Shown piece by piece: positions 41,724-50,366 of a DNA stretch of 64,000 nucleotides. The translations under genes were made by a program, and so were the position numbers. Origin of the DNA: Actinoplanes sp. NBRC 103695 (GTDB lineage: Bacteria; Actinomycetota; Actinomycetes; Mycobacteriales; Micromonosporaceae); contig NZ_BSTL01000003.1 of the NCBI RefSeq assembly GCF_030269485.1, positions 62,001 to 126,000 on the forward strand. The letters run 5' to 3'. The first letter of the stretch is position 1. Every line of letters begins with the position of its first letter. The notes below the pieces were generated by a model that saw nothing but the letters and a program-made list of their open reading frames with translations, did not search any database and was not told where the DNA came from.

Positions 41724-43076
41724 TCAGCCGTACAGGCGCTTGAGTTCGGCGTTGACGGCCTTCTCCGCGGTGGCGATGCTGGCGTCGATGTCGGCGCCCT
41801 TGCGGACGATCGCCGTGGCCGCGTCGGCGTAGGCGCTGTTCATCTTCGGCGTCCAGGCCGGGTTGCCGGCGACGGCGTAGTCGTTGAAGATCTTCAACGC
41901 GTCCGCGGCCGGGCCGGACTGCAGCTTGCTCGCCTTGGCGGCCAGCGACTTGCGCGGCGGCACGTGGAACCCGTAGCTGAGGTTGAAGTCCTCCTGGTTC
42001 TTCACATTCTCGATCCAGAGCCATTTGATGTACGCCTTGGCGGCGTCCACGTTCTTGGCCTTGGCGCTGACCATCGCGCCCCAGCCGCCGGCGAACGTGG
42101 ACGGCTTGCCGACGCTCGCGCTGAAGGCGGGCCACGGTACGACGCCGAAGTCGTCACCGACGGCCTTCTGGATGCCGGGCATCGCCCACAGGCCGCACCA
42201 CTGCATCGCCGCCAGGCCCTGGGTGAACGAGGAGGGATCCCACCAGTCGGTCGGCGAGCCCAGCAGGATCGACTTGGAGTTGAACAGCTCCCGCATCTTG
42301 GCGAACGACTGCTTCGCCTCCGCGCTGGTGAAGCCGGGCTTGTTGTCGGCCGTCAGGTAGTCGCTGCCGACGCTCCAGAGGATCTGGCCGAGCAGCGATC
42401 CGCCGCCGAACGCGGGGGTCACGCCGGCGTCGTTGCCGATGAAGAGCCCCTTCTGGTCCTTGGTGTTCAGTGCCTTGGAGGCGGCGATCAGCTCGTCGAT
42501 CGTGGTCGGCGGCTTGATGCCGGCCTTGGCCAGCAGGCTCTTGCGGTAGTAGAGGACGCCCATGTCGTCGACCATCTTGATCATGTAGATCTTGCCGTCG
42601 ACAGTGGAGGACTTGATGTCCGCCTCGGTGTAGTCGCTCTTGACGTCGGCGATGATGTCGTCCAGCGGCACGATCTGGCCGCTCTTGACCTGGTCGATGT
42701 TGGGTGTGCTCTCGAAGACGTCCGGCCCCGAGGTGGAGAGCAGCCCCGAGTTGAGCTTGGACGTGTAGTCGCCGGGCGTCCACTGCACCTTCACCGCGGC
42801 CTTGTCGTACTCCTTGGCGTAGCGCTCGACGGCCTGTTGGGTGCCGGCCTCGCCGTACTGGTGGTACCAGACGTTGAGCGCGGCCTTGGATCCGTCGCCG
42901 CCGCTGTTCGACAGGCCCGAGCTGCCTTCGCCGCAGGCGGCCAGCAGGGGTCCGGCGGCGAGTCCCGCCGCGCCCAGGCCGAGCCCTCGAAGGACCTGCC
43001 GTCGTTCGATTCCGCGTTCCTCCACAGTCTTGCTCCCGCCTGATTTCGAGGCCCTGGCACGGCGATGGTTTGACAT
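41724..43076 (-). CDS. Sugar ABC substrate-binding lipoprotein
   Basis: 450 residues. A twin-arginine-type signal (ERRQVLRGLGLGAAGLAAGP) ends at lipobox LLAAC near residue 48. The mature part is a family 1 solute-binding protein (ALNVWYHQYG, GPDVFES, WALWAMPG-like WCGLWAMPGIQKA, GGWGAMVSAKAKNVDAAKAY). First gene of the importer. The ATG at 43076 has no clear ribosome site. An imperfect LacI-type palindrome lies just upstream. The sugar cannot be named from sequence. Confidence 0.92.
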   Translation of the reverse strand: MSNHRRARASKSGGSKTVEERGIERRQVLRGLGLGAAGLAAGPLLAACGEGSSGLSNSGGDGSKAALNVWYHQYGEAGTQQAVERYAKEYDKAAVKVQWTPGDYTSKLNSGLLSTSGPDVFESTPNIDQVKSGQIVPLDDIIADVKSDYTEADIKSSTVDGKIYMIKMVDDMGVLYYRKSLLAKAGIKPPTTIDELIAASKALNTKDQKGLFIGNDAGVTPAFGGGSLLGQILWSVGSDYLTADNKPGFTSAEAKQSFAKMRELFNSKSILLGSPTDWWDPSSFTQGLAAMQWCGLWAMPGIQKAVGDDFGVVPWPAFSASVGKPSTFAGGWGAMVSAKAKNVDAAKAYIKWLWIENVKNQEDFNLSYGFHVPPRKSLAAKASKLQSGPAADALKIFNDYAVAGNPAWTPKMNSAYADAATAIVRKGADIDASIATAEKAVNAELKRLYG

Positions 43077-43079
43077 GCG

Positions 43080-43095
43080 TGAAACAAGTTTGCAA
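43080..43095. promoter_or_regulatory. Candidate LacI-type operator
   Basis: TGAAACAAGTTTGCAA, with GAAAC-AA-GTTTG half-sites, lies 3 bp before the binding-protein start. Sugar importers of this kind are usually under LacI or ROK repressors, but none is encoded in the window. Confidence 0.35.
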
Positions 43096-43155
43096 TCTTG
43101 GTGCGACCGACCCTAGTACCCGAACGGGCGCCGCGCATCTGTCAAAAGATCACGG

Positions 43156-44472
43156 TCAGGGTGCGATGACGCGGTAGACCGCTCCGGCGAGATCGTCGCT
43201 GACGTAGAGAGCTCCGTCCGGGCCCTGCACGGCCATGACGGGACGGCCCCAGCGGGAACCGTCATCGAGCTGGAAACCGGTCAGCAACGTCTGCTGGGGG
43301 CCGAGGGTGCCGTCGCGCCAGGCGAAGAACGACACCTCGGGCGGGCGGGGCGGTTTGCGGTTCCACGAGCCGTGCACGCCGACCAGGGCGCCGGGGCCGT
43401 ACGCGCCGGGCAGGCCCGGCTTCACCGCGAAACTCAGGCCCAGGGGAGCGGAGTGCGCACCCATGCCCTGCTCGACCGGTGGCAGCTTCGCGCAGTCGAG
43501 CTCGGCGCCGTCCGGGTTCGTCTGGACGTCCCGCACGAAGGGTCGCGCGGTGTAGCCCAGCGGCGAGCCTCTGGTGCCGGGCCGCAGATCGGGATCCGGG
43601 TTGCAGTACGGCCAGCCGAGGTCGCGTCCCTGCTCGAGCCGGGCCAGCGGCTCGAGCGGATGGTCGTTCACGTACGACTGGAGGATCTCGCCCCGGTCGT
43701 CGCCGTCGTGCGGATAGCCGATGTTGTCCCGGTTGTTGACCGCGGTCCACACCGCGCCACCGGGATCCACGGCCAGGCCGGTGCCGTTGCGGACGCCCCG
43801 CGCGAACACCGTGGGCTTTCCGCCGCCCGCCGGGGCCCGCAGGATGGTGGCGCGTTCCGGGGCGGCGTCCCGGTCCCCGGCCGAGATGTTGCCGGTCGAG
43901 CCGACCGAGACGTAGAGCGCGCCGTCCGGGCCGACCGCCACGCTCTTCAGCGCGTGCGCGTACTGACCGCCCAGCTCCGGGCTCTTGGCGTCGGGCAGAT
44001 CGCCGATGACGACCCGCCGGCCGGAGACCTTCCCGGACGCGTACGTGTAGGCGTCGACCCGGTCGCTCTCGGCCACCAGCAGGGTGTCACCGTCCAGGGC
44101 CAGCCCGTGTGGCTGGTTCAGGCCGCTGACCAGGGTGCTCGCGGCCGGAGCGGCGTCACCGGCGCCGGGGGAGAGCTCGACGACGTCGCCGAACTTGGGC
44201 CGGGAGACGAGCAGCCGCCGATCGCCGGTCCACGCCAGCAACCGGGCTCCCGGCACGCGCGCCCACACGGTCACCGTCCAGCCGGGCGGGGCCTGCAGGC
44301 GGCGAGCCCGATCGAAGGGCGCGGCATCGTTGCCGGCCAGGGGGCGAACGGCGGTTTCGGTGAGAGTCGAGCCGGCGGGCCGGGCCCCGCCGGCTGTGGG
44401 CTCGTCCGCGGAACAAGCCGCCGTGGTGAGCGCCATCGCGCCGGCCAGAAGCGCTCGCGCGATCCTGTTCAT
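43156..44472 (-). CDS. Lipoprotein PQQ-type sugar/sorbosone dehydrogenase
   Basis: 438 residues. Signal MNRIARALLAGAMALTTAAC ends in a lipobox Cys at 20. The six-bladed propeller carries the soluble glucose dehydrogenase signatures: LNQPHGLALDGDTLLVAE, QYAHALKSVAVGPDGALYVS, VRNGTGLAVDPGGAVWTAVN, HSAPLGLSF and VGVHGSWNR. It would oxidise aldoses outside the cell if PQQ is available. GGAGG lies 6 nt before the ATG at 44472. Adjacent to the sugar importer but separated by 79 bp. Confidence 0.85.
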   Translation of the reverse strand: MNRIARALLAGAMALTTAACSADEPTAGGARPAGSTLTETAVRPLAGNDAAPFDRARRLQAPPGWTVTVWARVPGARLLAWTGDRRLLVSRPKFGDVVELSPGAGDAAPAASTLVSGLNQPHGLALDGDTLLVAESDRVDAYTYASGKVSGRRVVIGDLPDAKSPELGGQYAHALKSVAVGPDGALYVSVGSTGNISAGDRDAAPERATILRAPAGGGKPTVFARGVRNGTGLAVDPGGAVWTAVNNRDNIGYPHDGDDRGEILQSYVNDHPLEPLARLEQGRDLGWPYCNPDPDLRPGTRGSPLGYTARPFVRDVQTNPDGAELDCAKLPPVEQGMGAHSAPLGLSFAVKPGLPGAYGPGALVGVHGSWNRKPPRPPEVSFFAWRDGTLGPQQTLLTGFQLDDGSRWGRPVMAVQGPDGALYVSDDLAGAVYRVIAP

Positions 44473-44715
44473 CGCGCCTCCAGAGGTGCCGGTCGAGTGG
44501 GTCGCGGATCTTACGACTCGCATGATCACAAGACAATACTTCGAACATCATCACTGTCCGGATGTCGATCAATCCTGTCTGGACCGCCGTAACAATCGGT
44601 CAAGGCTCCATGACTCGATGCGGTCCCGCATCAGTAAGTTTCACCCCGACCGGCCTGCGGTTTGTTCCCAGGACGGAGAGTTTCAAAGCTAGCGCGGAGT
44701 TCGCGCCGAGGGTGA

Positions 44716-45969
44716 GTGATGATGACAACAGGGGCGCGTCAGCGACGGCGTAGTGGGCTGTTCAGCGGCAGAACGCGAAGTCTGTTCCCGCTTGTCCTGG
44801 TTCTGCCGGTGACATTGCTGTTCTCGATGGTGTGGCAGTCGGTCGGCGATCAGATCGACTTCGCCAACCTGGAACGGGACGGCGTCAGGTACATCCAGCA
44901 GCTCGGACCGCTGGAGATCGCGTTGACGAACACGCAGTCCGCCGTCGTCAGCGGCCGGCCGTTGCCACGCCAGGAACTGATCCGGGCGGTCGACAACGTC
45001 GCCGCCGTGGATCGTGAACTCGGCGGGCGGCTGCACACCGAGGACCGGTGGACCGGGCTGCGCACCAAGATCGAATCGCTGCCGGGCAGTGGCGCCGGCG
45101 CGACGGTCATGGACGCCTACGCCGGCGCCCACGACCTGCTGCTGGCCCTGATGGACAAGGTCCGCAACAACTCCAAGCTGATCCGCGACCCGGACGCCGA
45201 CAGCTACTACCTGGGTGACGGCGCGACCCAGGAGCTCCCGGAAGGCATCATCGCCGCCGCCAACTACACCGACCTCCTGGTGAGCGCGGCCGGCCTGCCC
45301 GGTGGCGACCGGGCCGACGCCCTGGTCGACATCAACTCCGCGCGCTCCGATCTGGTCGGCAACGCCCGCGACCTCTCCGAGGACGTCCGGCTCGCCGTCG
45401 AAGGCGCCACCGGCAGCCGGAGCCTCGGCAGCGCGCTGCTGAGCAAGCTCGACCGCCTCAACCGCTCGATCGACAACCTCGTGCCCCTGATGCAGCCGGT
45501 GCTGGCCGGGAAGGGCCGCGTGGACGTGGCCCAGATCGCCCGGGCCCGCGACGAGATGCAGGCCGCGGCGGCGGACTTCTCGGCGGCGCTCCTCGTCCAG
45601 ATCGACATCGCGCTGAAGGACCGGCTCTCGTCGCTCGGCCAGCGCCGCCTGCTGGCGATCGGGACGCTGGCGCTGGCGGTGCTGCTGGCGCTCGTGCCGC
45701 TCGTCATGGCCCTGGTGACCCGTCGAGGAGACGCCAAGGGCAGGAGCGAGCCGAACCGGCCGCCGGCGCCGCGGGTTCCGGCCCATCAAGCGCCGGCCCA
45801 TCAGGCGCCGGACCGCCCGGCACCGGAACGCCAGCACCCGGAGCGACCGGCCGCGCCACCGCGGCAACGGCCCGCGGAGCCCGTGCCGGCGCACTGGCCC
45901 CCATCGAGGCAACCCGACCGGTCCGACCCGGAGTTCGCGCGATGGGAGCGATTCGGTGCTCCTCAGTAG
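44716..45969 (+). CDS. Conservon-associated membrane sensor without kinase domain
   Basis: 417 residues. TM1 at about 25-43, an extracytoplasmic four-helix-type domain of ~280 residues (nitrate/nitrite-sensing style: LIRDPDADSYYLGDGATQEL), TM2 near 315-335, then a cytoplasmic Pro/Gln/Arg-rich tail with two PAHQAP units. There is no HisKA, ATPase or HAMP domain. GTG-ATG-ATG starts occur in a row (44716, 44719, 44722). Its stop overlaps the CvnA start by 14 bp, so it belongs to the conservon operon. Possibly a signal-modulating partner of CvnA. Confidence 0.75.
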   Translation: MMMTTGARQRRRSGLFSGRTRSLFPLVLVLPVTLLFSMVWQSVGDQIDFANLERDGVRYIQQLGPLEIALTNTQSAVVSGRPLPRQELIRAVDNVAAVDRELGGRLHTEDRWTGLRTKIESLPGSGAGATVMDAYAGAHDLLLALMDKVRNNSKLIRDPDADSYYLGDGATQELPEGIIAAANYTDLLVSAAGLPGGDRADALVDINSARSDLVGNARDLSEDVRLAVEGATGSRSLGSALLSKLDRLNRSIDNLVPLMQPVLAGKGRVDVAQIARARDEMQAAAADFSAALLVQIDIALKDRLSSLGQRRLLAIGTLALAVLLALVPLVMALVTRRGDAKGRSEPNRPPAPRVPAHQAPAHQAPDRPAPERQHPERPAAPPRQRPAEPVPAHWPPSRQPDRSDPEFARWERFGAPQ

Positions 45970-48322
45970 GCTCCGCATTCGCGGCAAGCTGACGTTGCTG
46001 GTGATGATCCCGCTGCTGGCGATGGCCGGGCTGGTCCTGCCGGTCGTCCGCGAGCTCGCCGTCAACGCCAACCAGGCCACCGAGATCGACACCGCCGCCA
46101 CGGTGGCCGGGCGGGTCGGCGCGCTCCTGCAGGACATGGAACGCGAGCGCCTGCTCTCGGTCGGTTTCCTGCTCGGCGTCGCCGACAAGGACGAGCTCAC
46201 GCTGCAGACCGCCACGGTCACCGACCGGGCCCTCGACGTGCGCCAGGACCTCGGCGACGACCTGCCACCCGAGGTGGTCGCCGCGCTCGACGGAGCGGCG
46301 CGGCTGACCTCGACGCGCAGCCAGGTGCTGCTGAAGCGGATCGCGCCCGAGGAACTGCTCGACAAGTTCGCCCCGGTGCTGGCCGGCATCATCGAATCGC
46401 TGCGGCTGGTGCAGAACGCCGACGCCGGCACCGACGCCGGCCGGCAGCTGATCGCGCTGGACGCGTTGCTGCGCATGGACGAGTCCAACACCGAGAGCAC
46501 CGCGCTGCTCGCCGTCATGGCCGGTGGCGACGTCGTCCGCCAGTCGGTGCGCTACCGCGAGGAGCGCGCCGAGTTCGACACCTACCTGACGCGGTTCACC
46601 AACTTCGCCACGCCGGCCCAGCGCGGACTGTACGACCTGGTGGCGACGGCCTTCACCGAGCGCGTCGGCGTCCGCTTCGACAACGACTTCGAGGCCGACC
46701 CGGTCCGGACGATGGCGGCGTTGCCGGTCGCCACGCTGTTCCCCGCCCTCCAGTCGTTCAACGCGCTCGGCAGCTTCGTGGAGAAGCGCCTCGTCGACGA
46801 CGTCACGTCCCTGGTGGCCAGGCAACGGCAACAACAGCTCACCATCGCGTACGGAATCGGCGCTCTTGCCCTGGCGGTCCTGCTCCTGGTCCTGATCCTG
46901 GTGGCGGCGGTCGCCCGGGCCGTGGCGGTCCCGCTGACCCGGCTCAGCCGCTCGGCCGCGCAGGTGGCGGACGCCGGCGAGACCGAACTGCGGAGGGTTG
47001 CCGACGACGAGAGCGAGACGGTCGATCCGGTACGCCTCGAGGTGCTCGAGGTGAACTCCAACGACGAGATCGGCGACCTGGCGCGCGTCTTCGAACGCGT
47101 GCAGAGCACCGCCTCGCTACTCGTCGAGCGGCAGGTGCTCAGCCGGCGCAACGTCGCGGAGATGTTCGGCCACATCGGCCGGCGTACCCAGAACCTGGTC
47201 GGCGGTCAGGTGAGCCTGATCGACGAACTGGAGACCGAGGAGGCCGACCCGGACCGGCTGGCGAAGCTCTACCGGCTCGACCACATCGCCAACCGCCTGC
47301 GCCGCAGCGCCGACAGCCTGGTGGTTATCTCCGGCGCCGAGCGGGAGGAGAGCCACCACTCGCCGGCCCGGCTGGTCGACGTGGTGCGCCTCGCGCTCGC
47401 CGAGATCGAGGAGTACACCCGGGTCGACGTCGACGTGCCGCTCGACCTGTCGGTGGCGCCCGCTCTCGTCGGCGACATGGTGCTGATCTGCGCGGAACTG
47501 CTGGAGAACGCGACGTCGTTCTCCCCGCCGCACACCCGGGTCAGCGTCAGCGCCCAGGTCGTGCGGGGCGGCGCCCGGCTGGTCGTCGCCGACCACGGCA
47601 TCGGCATGCCCGACGAGCGGCTCATCGAGGAGAACTCCCGGATCGCCCGCCGCGAGCGGCTCGACCTCGTGCCCAGCCAGGTGCTCGGCCTGTTCGTGGT
47701 CGGCCGCCTGGCCCGCCGGCACGGGCTCGCGGTCGCGCTGTCACACACCCCCGGCGGCGGCATCACCGTCGGCGTGGACATCAGCGAGGCGCAGCTCGCC
47801 GGGGAACGGAACGTCGTGCCCGAACCGTCTCCGGTGCCGTCGCCCTGGGAGATCGCGGCGCCCGCCGAGGTCGTGCTCACCCCGCACCGGCAGGAGTCCC
47901 CGCAATCGCGGCCGGCCGGGCTGTGGCCCACCGAGGAGGAGGCGCTGGCGCGGGTCAGCGACCTGATGCGATACGACCAGCTGACCTGGAACGGCTTCGA
48001 GGTCGTTCGCAGCCTGCAGGCGGCGCCGTCGGCACCCGCTCGCCCTGAGCCGCCTGTCGTTCCGCCGCCCGCCCTCCGTGAGCCGCCGCCCCCGCCCACG
48101 GCCGCCGCGCGTCCGTCTGCCGCGCCTGCGTCCGCCGAGGCGCAGTCGCTCAGCCGGCGGGTGCCCGGGGCGTCCCTGCCCTCGCCCGATTCCTCTCCAC
48201 GCCGCGCAACCGGCCTGCCGGCGGTCGTGCAGGACCCGGACGCGGCGCGCAGCCTCGTCGAGCAGATCGAGTCCGGCGTGGCGCGGGCGCTCCACGACGC
48301 CTCACCGAAGAACCGACAGTGA
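45956..48322 (+). CDS. cvnA: Conservon sensor kinase (CvnA-like, nitrate/nitrite-sensing type)
   Basis: 788 residues. TM1 (LTLLVMIPLLAMAGLVLPVV), ~270-residue sensor with ERERLLSVGFLLG, TM2 near 305-325, HAMP, a coiled segment with FGHIGRRTQNLVGGQVSLID in place of a standard H box, then a HATPase domain (ICAELLENATSFSPPHTRV N box, DHGIGM G1). The ~200-residue Pro/Ala-rich tail is typical of CvnA. No response regulator follows; signalling goes to the roadblock/DUF742/GTPase trio. GTG start inside the preceding gene. Confidence 0.9.
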   Translation: MLLSRLRIRGKLTLLVMIPLLAMAGLVLPVVRELAVNANQATEIDTAATVAGRVGALLQDMERERLLSVGFLLGVADKDELTLQTATVTDRALDVRQDLGDDLPPEVVAALDGAARLTSTRSQVLLKRIAPEELLDKFAPVLAGIIESLRLVQNADAGTDAGRQLIALDALLRMDESNTESTALLAVMAGGDVVRQSVRYREERAEFDTYLTRFTNFATPAQRGLYDLVATAFTERVGVRFDNDFEADPVRTMAALPVATLFPALQSFNALGSFVEKRLVDDVTSLVARQRQQQLTIAYGIGALALAVLLLVLILVAAVARAVAVPLTRLSRSAAQVADAGETELRRVADDESETVDPVRLEVLEVNSNDEIGDLARVFERVQSTASLLVERQVLSRRNVAEMFGHIGRRTQNLVGGQVSLIDELETEEADPDRLAKLYRLDHIANRLRRSADSLVVISGAEREESHHSPARLVDVVRLALAEIEEYTRVDVDVPLDLSVAPALVGDMVLICAELLENATSFSPPHTRVSVSAQVVRGGARLVVADHGIGMPDERLIEENSRIARRERLDLVPSQVLGLFVVGRLARRHGLAVALSHTPGGGITVGVDISEAQLAGERNVVPEPSPVPSPWEIAAPAEVVLTPHRQESPQSRPAGLWPTEEEALARVSDLMRYDQLTWNGFEVVRSLQAAPSAPARPEPPVVPPPALREPPPPPTAAARPSAAPASAEAQSLSRRVPGASLPSPDSSPRRATGLPAVVQDPDAARSLVEQIESGVARALHDASPKNRQ

Positions 48323-48337
48323 AGAGGAAACAGCACG

Positions 48338-48787
48338 ATGGACAGCATCCACACTCACACCCCCGTCGTGGAGATCAGCGCCGAGGCGAAGACGTTCAAC
48401 TGGCTCCTGGGCTCGTTCACCACCAGGACGTCGGGCGTGGAAGAGGCGATCGCGGTGTCCTCGGACGGTCTGCTCATCGCGAAGTCGTCCAAGCGGGACC
48501 GGGGCAGCTCCGACCGCCTCGGCGCGGTGGTGTCCGGAATGACCAGCCTGGCCAGCGGCGCGGCCGAGTGGTACCGGCTGGGCGCGCTGAACCGGGTGGT
48601 CGTCGACATGGCGGACGGGTACCTGCTGGTCACCTCGATCAGCCGGGGCGCGGTGCTCGGCGTCATCGCGAGCCGGTCGGCGAATCTCGGCACCGTGGCG
48701 TACGAGATGACGCTCTTCGGAAGCCGGGCCGGAGCGACCCTGACACCGGGGTTGATCGCGGAACTGAAGAGAGCCGTCCAGATGTGA
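48338..48787 (+). CDS. cvnB: Conservon roadblock/LC7 protein (CvnB-like)
   Basis: 149-residue roadblock/LC7 fold protein (FNWLLGSFTTRTSGVEEAIA, SSDGLLIAKS, RLGALNRVVVDMADGYLLVT). Family members act as GTPase regulators or scaffolds at the membrane. It starts 15 bp after the CvnA stop with a GAAGAGG site and overlaps the DUF742 gene (GTGA). Confidence 0.93.
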   Translation: MDSIHTHTPVVEISAEAKTFNWLLGSFTTRTSGVEEAIAVSSDGLLIAKSSKRDRGSSDRLGAVVSGMTSLASGAAEWYRLGALNRVVVDMADGYLLVTSISRGAVLGVIASRSANLGTVAYEMTLFGSRAGATLTPGLIAELKRAVQM

Positions 48788-49230
48788 GCGAGCCGATCGG
48801 GAGAATCCCCCCGTACCTCCGGGTTCCACCGGCCGGAGGCGCGCCGACCAGCCCACCGGATCCGCCGGCCGCTCCCGGCGACCAGATGCGGCAGCGCCCG
48901 TTCGTCCTGACCTCCGGCCGGGTCAACGCGGTCGATCGCGAGATCGAGTTCGAGACCCAGGTGACGTTGCGGCCCTACGACCCGCGGGTCGGGCGGGTGC
49001 CGCTCGCGTCGCTGGGCCCGGAGATGCAGGCGATGGTGGCGCTGTGCCAGGATCCGATCTCGGTCGCGGAGATCTCGGCGCGGCTACGCCTCCACCTCGG
49101 CGTCACCAAGATCCTGGTGGCCGACCTGCGTGCCGCCGGATACCTCGACGTGCACGTCACCGACACCCTGAACGCCCATTCCCCCGAGCTCATCCTGCGA
49201 GTGATGCGTGGACTACGCGCGATTTCCTGA
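48784..49230 (+). CDS. cvnC: Conservon DUF742 protein (CvnC-like)
   Basis: 148 residues. After a Pro-rich N terminus comes the DUF742 winged-helix-like domain (RPFVLTSGRVNAVDREIEFE, CQDPISVAEISARLRLHLGV, KILVADLRAAGYLDVH). GTG start overlaps the CvnB stop; the C terminus overlaps the GTPase gene by 23 bp. Thought to bridge kinase and GTPase. Confidence 0.92.
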   Translation: MSEPIGRIPPYLRVPPAGGAPTSPPDPPAAPGDQMRQRPFVLTSGRVNAVDREIEFETQVTLRPYDPRVGRVPLASLGPEMQAMVALCQDPISVAEISARLRLHLGVTKILVADLRAAGYLDVHVTDTLNAHSPELILRVMRGLRAIS

Positions 49231-49831
49231 CGAGCCGGCCATGCCGGCATTAGGCCGTGCCGGCGTCCGGACCCCACCGGTCCCGGTCAAGATCATCGTG
49301 GCCGGCGGCTTCGGCGTCGGCAAGACGACGACGGTACGGGCGATCTCCGAGATCGCCCCGCTCACCACCGAGGCCGAGATGACCGAGGTGGCCGCCGGCG
49401 TGGACGAACAACGCGCGGACAGCCTCAAGACCACCACGACGGTGGCGATGGACTTCGGCTGCGTGACCATCGACCAGAGCCTCAAGCTCTACCTGTTCGG
49501 CACGCCCGGGCAGGACCGGTTCGGCTTCATGTGGGACGACCTGACCCACGGCGCGCTCGGAGCGCTCGTCGTCGTGGACAGCGCGCGGCTGGCCGACTGC
49601 TATCAGCCGGTGGACTACTTCGAGCGCGCCGGGCTGCCGTTCGCCGTCGCGGTCAACACCTTCGACGGGCGCCTGGCGTACGACCTGGCCGAGGTGCGCT
49701 GGGCCCTGGCCGTCAACGACCGCGTGCCGATCGTGACGTTCGACGCCCGGTTCCGCACGTCGGTGCGTGACGCCCTGATGGTGGTCCTCGAACAGGCCCT
49801 CGACCAGGTCCTGCACGCCCAGACCCCGTGA
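49208..49831 (+). CDS. cvnD: Conservon Ras-like GTPase (CvnD-like)
   Basis: 207 residues. P loop GGFGVGKTT at 33-41, switch region with TTTTVAMDFG, G3 FGTPGQDRFGFMW and a diverged specificity site VNTFDG in place of NKxD, as usual in this family. The likely output switch of the conservon. Last gene; a repeat-rich intergenic segment and hairpins follow. Confidence 0.93.
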   Translation: MDYARFPDEPAMPALGRAGVRTPPVPVKIIVAGGFGVGKTTTVRAISEIAPLTTEAEMTEVAAGVDEQRADSLKTTTTVAMDFGCVTIDQSLKLYLFGTPGQDRFGFMWDDLTHGALGALVVVDSARLADCYQPVDYFERAGLPFAVAVNTFDGRLAYDLAEVRWALAVNDRVPIVTFDARFRTSVRDALMVVLEQALDQVLHAQTP

Positions 49832-49873
49832 CCGGGCGCGTCGGCCGTCCCGCCCGTCCGGTGCGTGCCCGTC

Positions 49874-50045
49874 GGGTTGCCTGGCGGCGGGGTGTTTGCT
49901 CGCGGCCGTGCCGCTGCTTCTGCCGGGCGTGGGGTTCGGCGGGGTTGCCAGGCGGCGGGGTGTTTGCTCGCGGCCGTGCCGCTGCTTCTGCCGGGCGTGG
50001 GGTTCGGCGGGCTTGCCAGGCGGCGGGGTGCCTGCTCGCGGCTGG
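49874..50045. repeat. 68-bp tandem repeat, about 2.5 copies
   Basis: Nearly identical 68-bp units start at 49874 (GGGTTGCCTGGCGGCGGGGT...) and 49942; a third, partial and drifting copy starts at 50010. The period is not a multiple of three and lies outside any supported gene. This and the hairpins below are all I see in the 535-bp gap 49832-50366. Function unknown; it might encode structured 3' RNA of the conservon mRNA. Confidence 0.85.
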
Positions 50046-50195
50046 TGCCGCCGCTCGCGGTGGTAGGTGGGGACGAAAGTGGTGGTCCAGGGCGGCATCC
50101 GCCGGTGTGGACGGCCGGTCAGACCGTCGTGGCTTGCGACTCGCGCGGCCAATGGTAGGAGCGGGCGCTATCCACCGGGACCTCCGCGCTCTCGG

Positions 50196-50254
50196 CTACC
50201 GCGCGCGCGAACAGCGGTAGCTCAGCGCGGCATTCGGGGCCGGATGCCGCGCTG
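50196..50254. terminator. Two adjacent hairpins between convergent operons
   Basis: CTACCGC (50196-50202) pairs with GCGGTAG (50214-50220). Next to it CAGCGCGGCAT (50223-50233) pairs with ATGCCGCGCTG (50244-50254), an 11-bp perfect stem with a 10-nt loop. They lie between the conservon and the convergent MFS gene, as expected for a bidirectional terminator. Confidence 0.65.
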
Positions 50255-50366
50255 GCCCACCACTGCATGCCTGGTCCTACCCCTCGCGCGGACTTCTACC
50301 ACCGACCCGTCCCCGCGCCGGGCGCGAGCGGCGGCGAGCAGGCCCCCGTCCCACGCGCCGGCAAAG

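Noticed and set aside
49250..50152. Minus-strand open frame opposite the GTPase and across the 68-bp repeats
   Set aside because: Overlaps the well-supported CvnD gene; the repeat-encoded part differs per unit because 68 is not a multiple of three.
50205..50300. tRNA-like stretch GCGGTAGCTCAGCGCGGCAT
   Set aside because: The D-arm-like words are part of two hairpins; no anticodon stem, T arm or acceptor pairing can be built around them.
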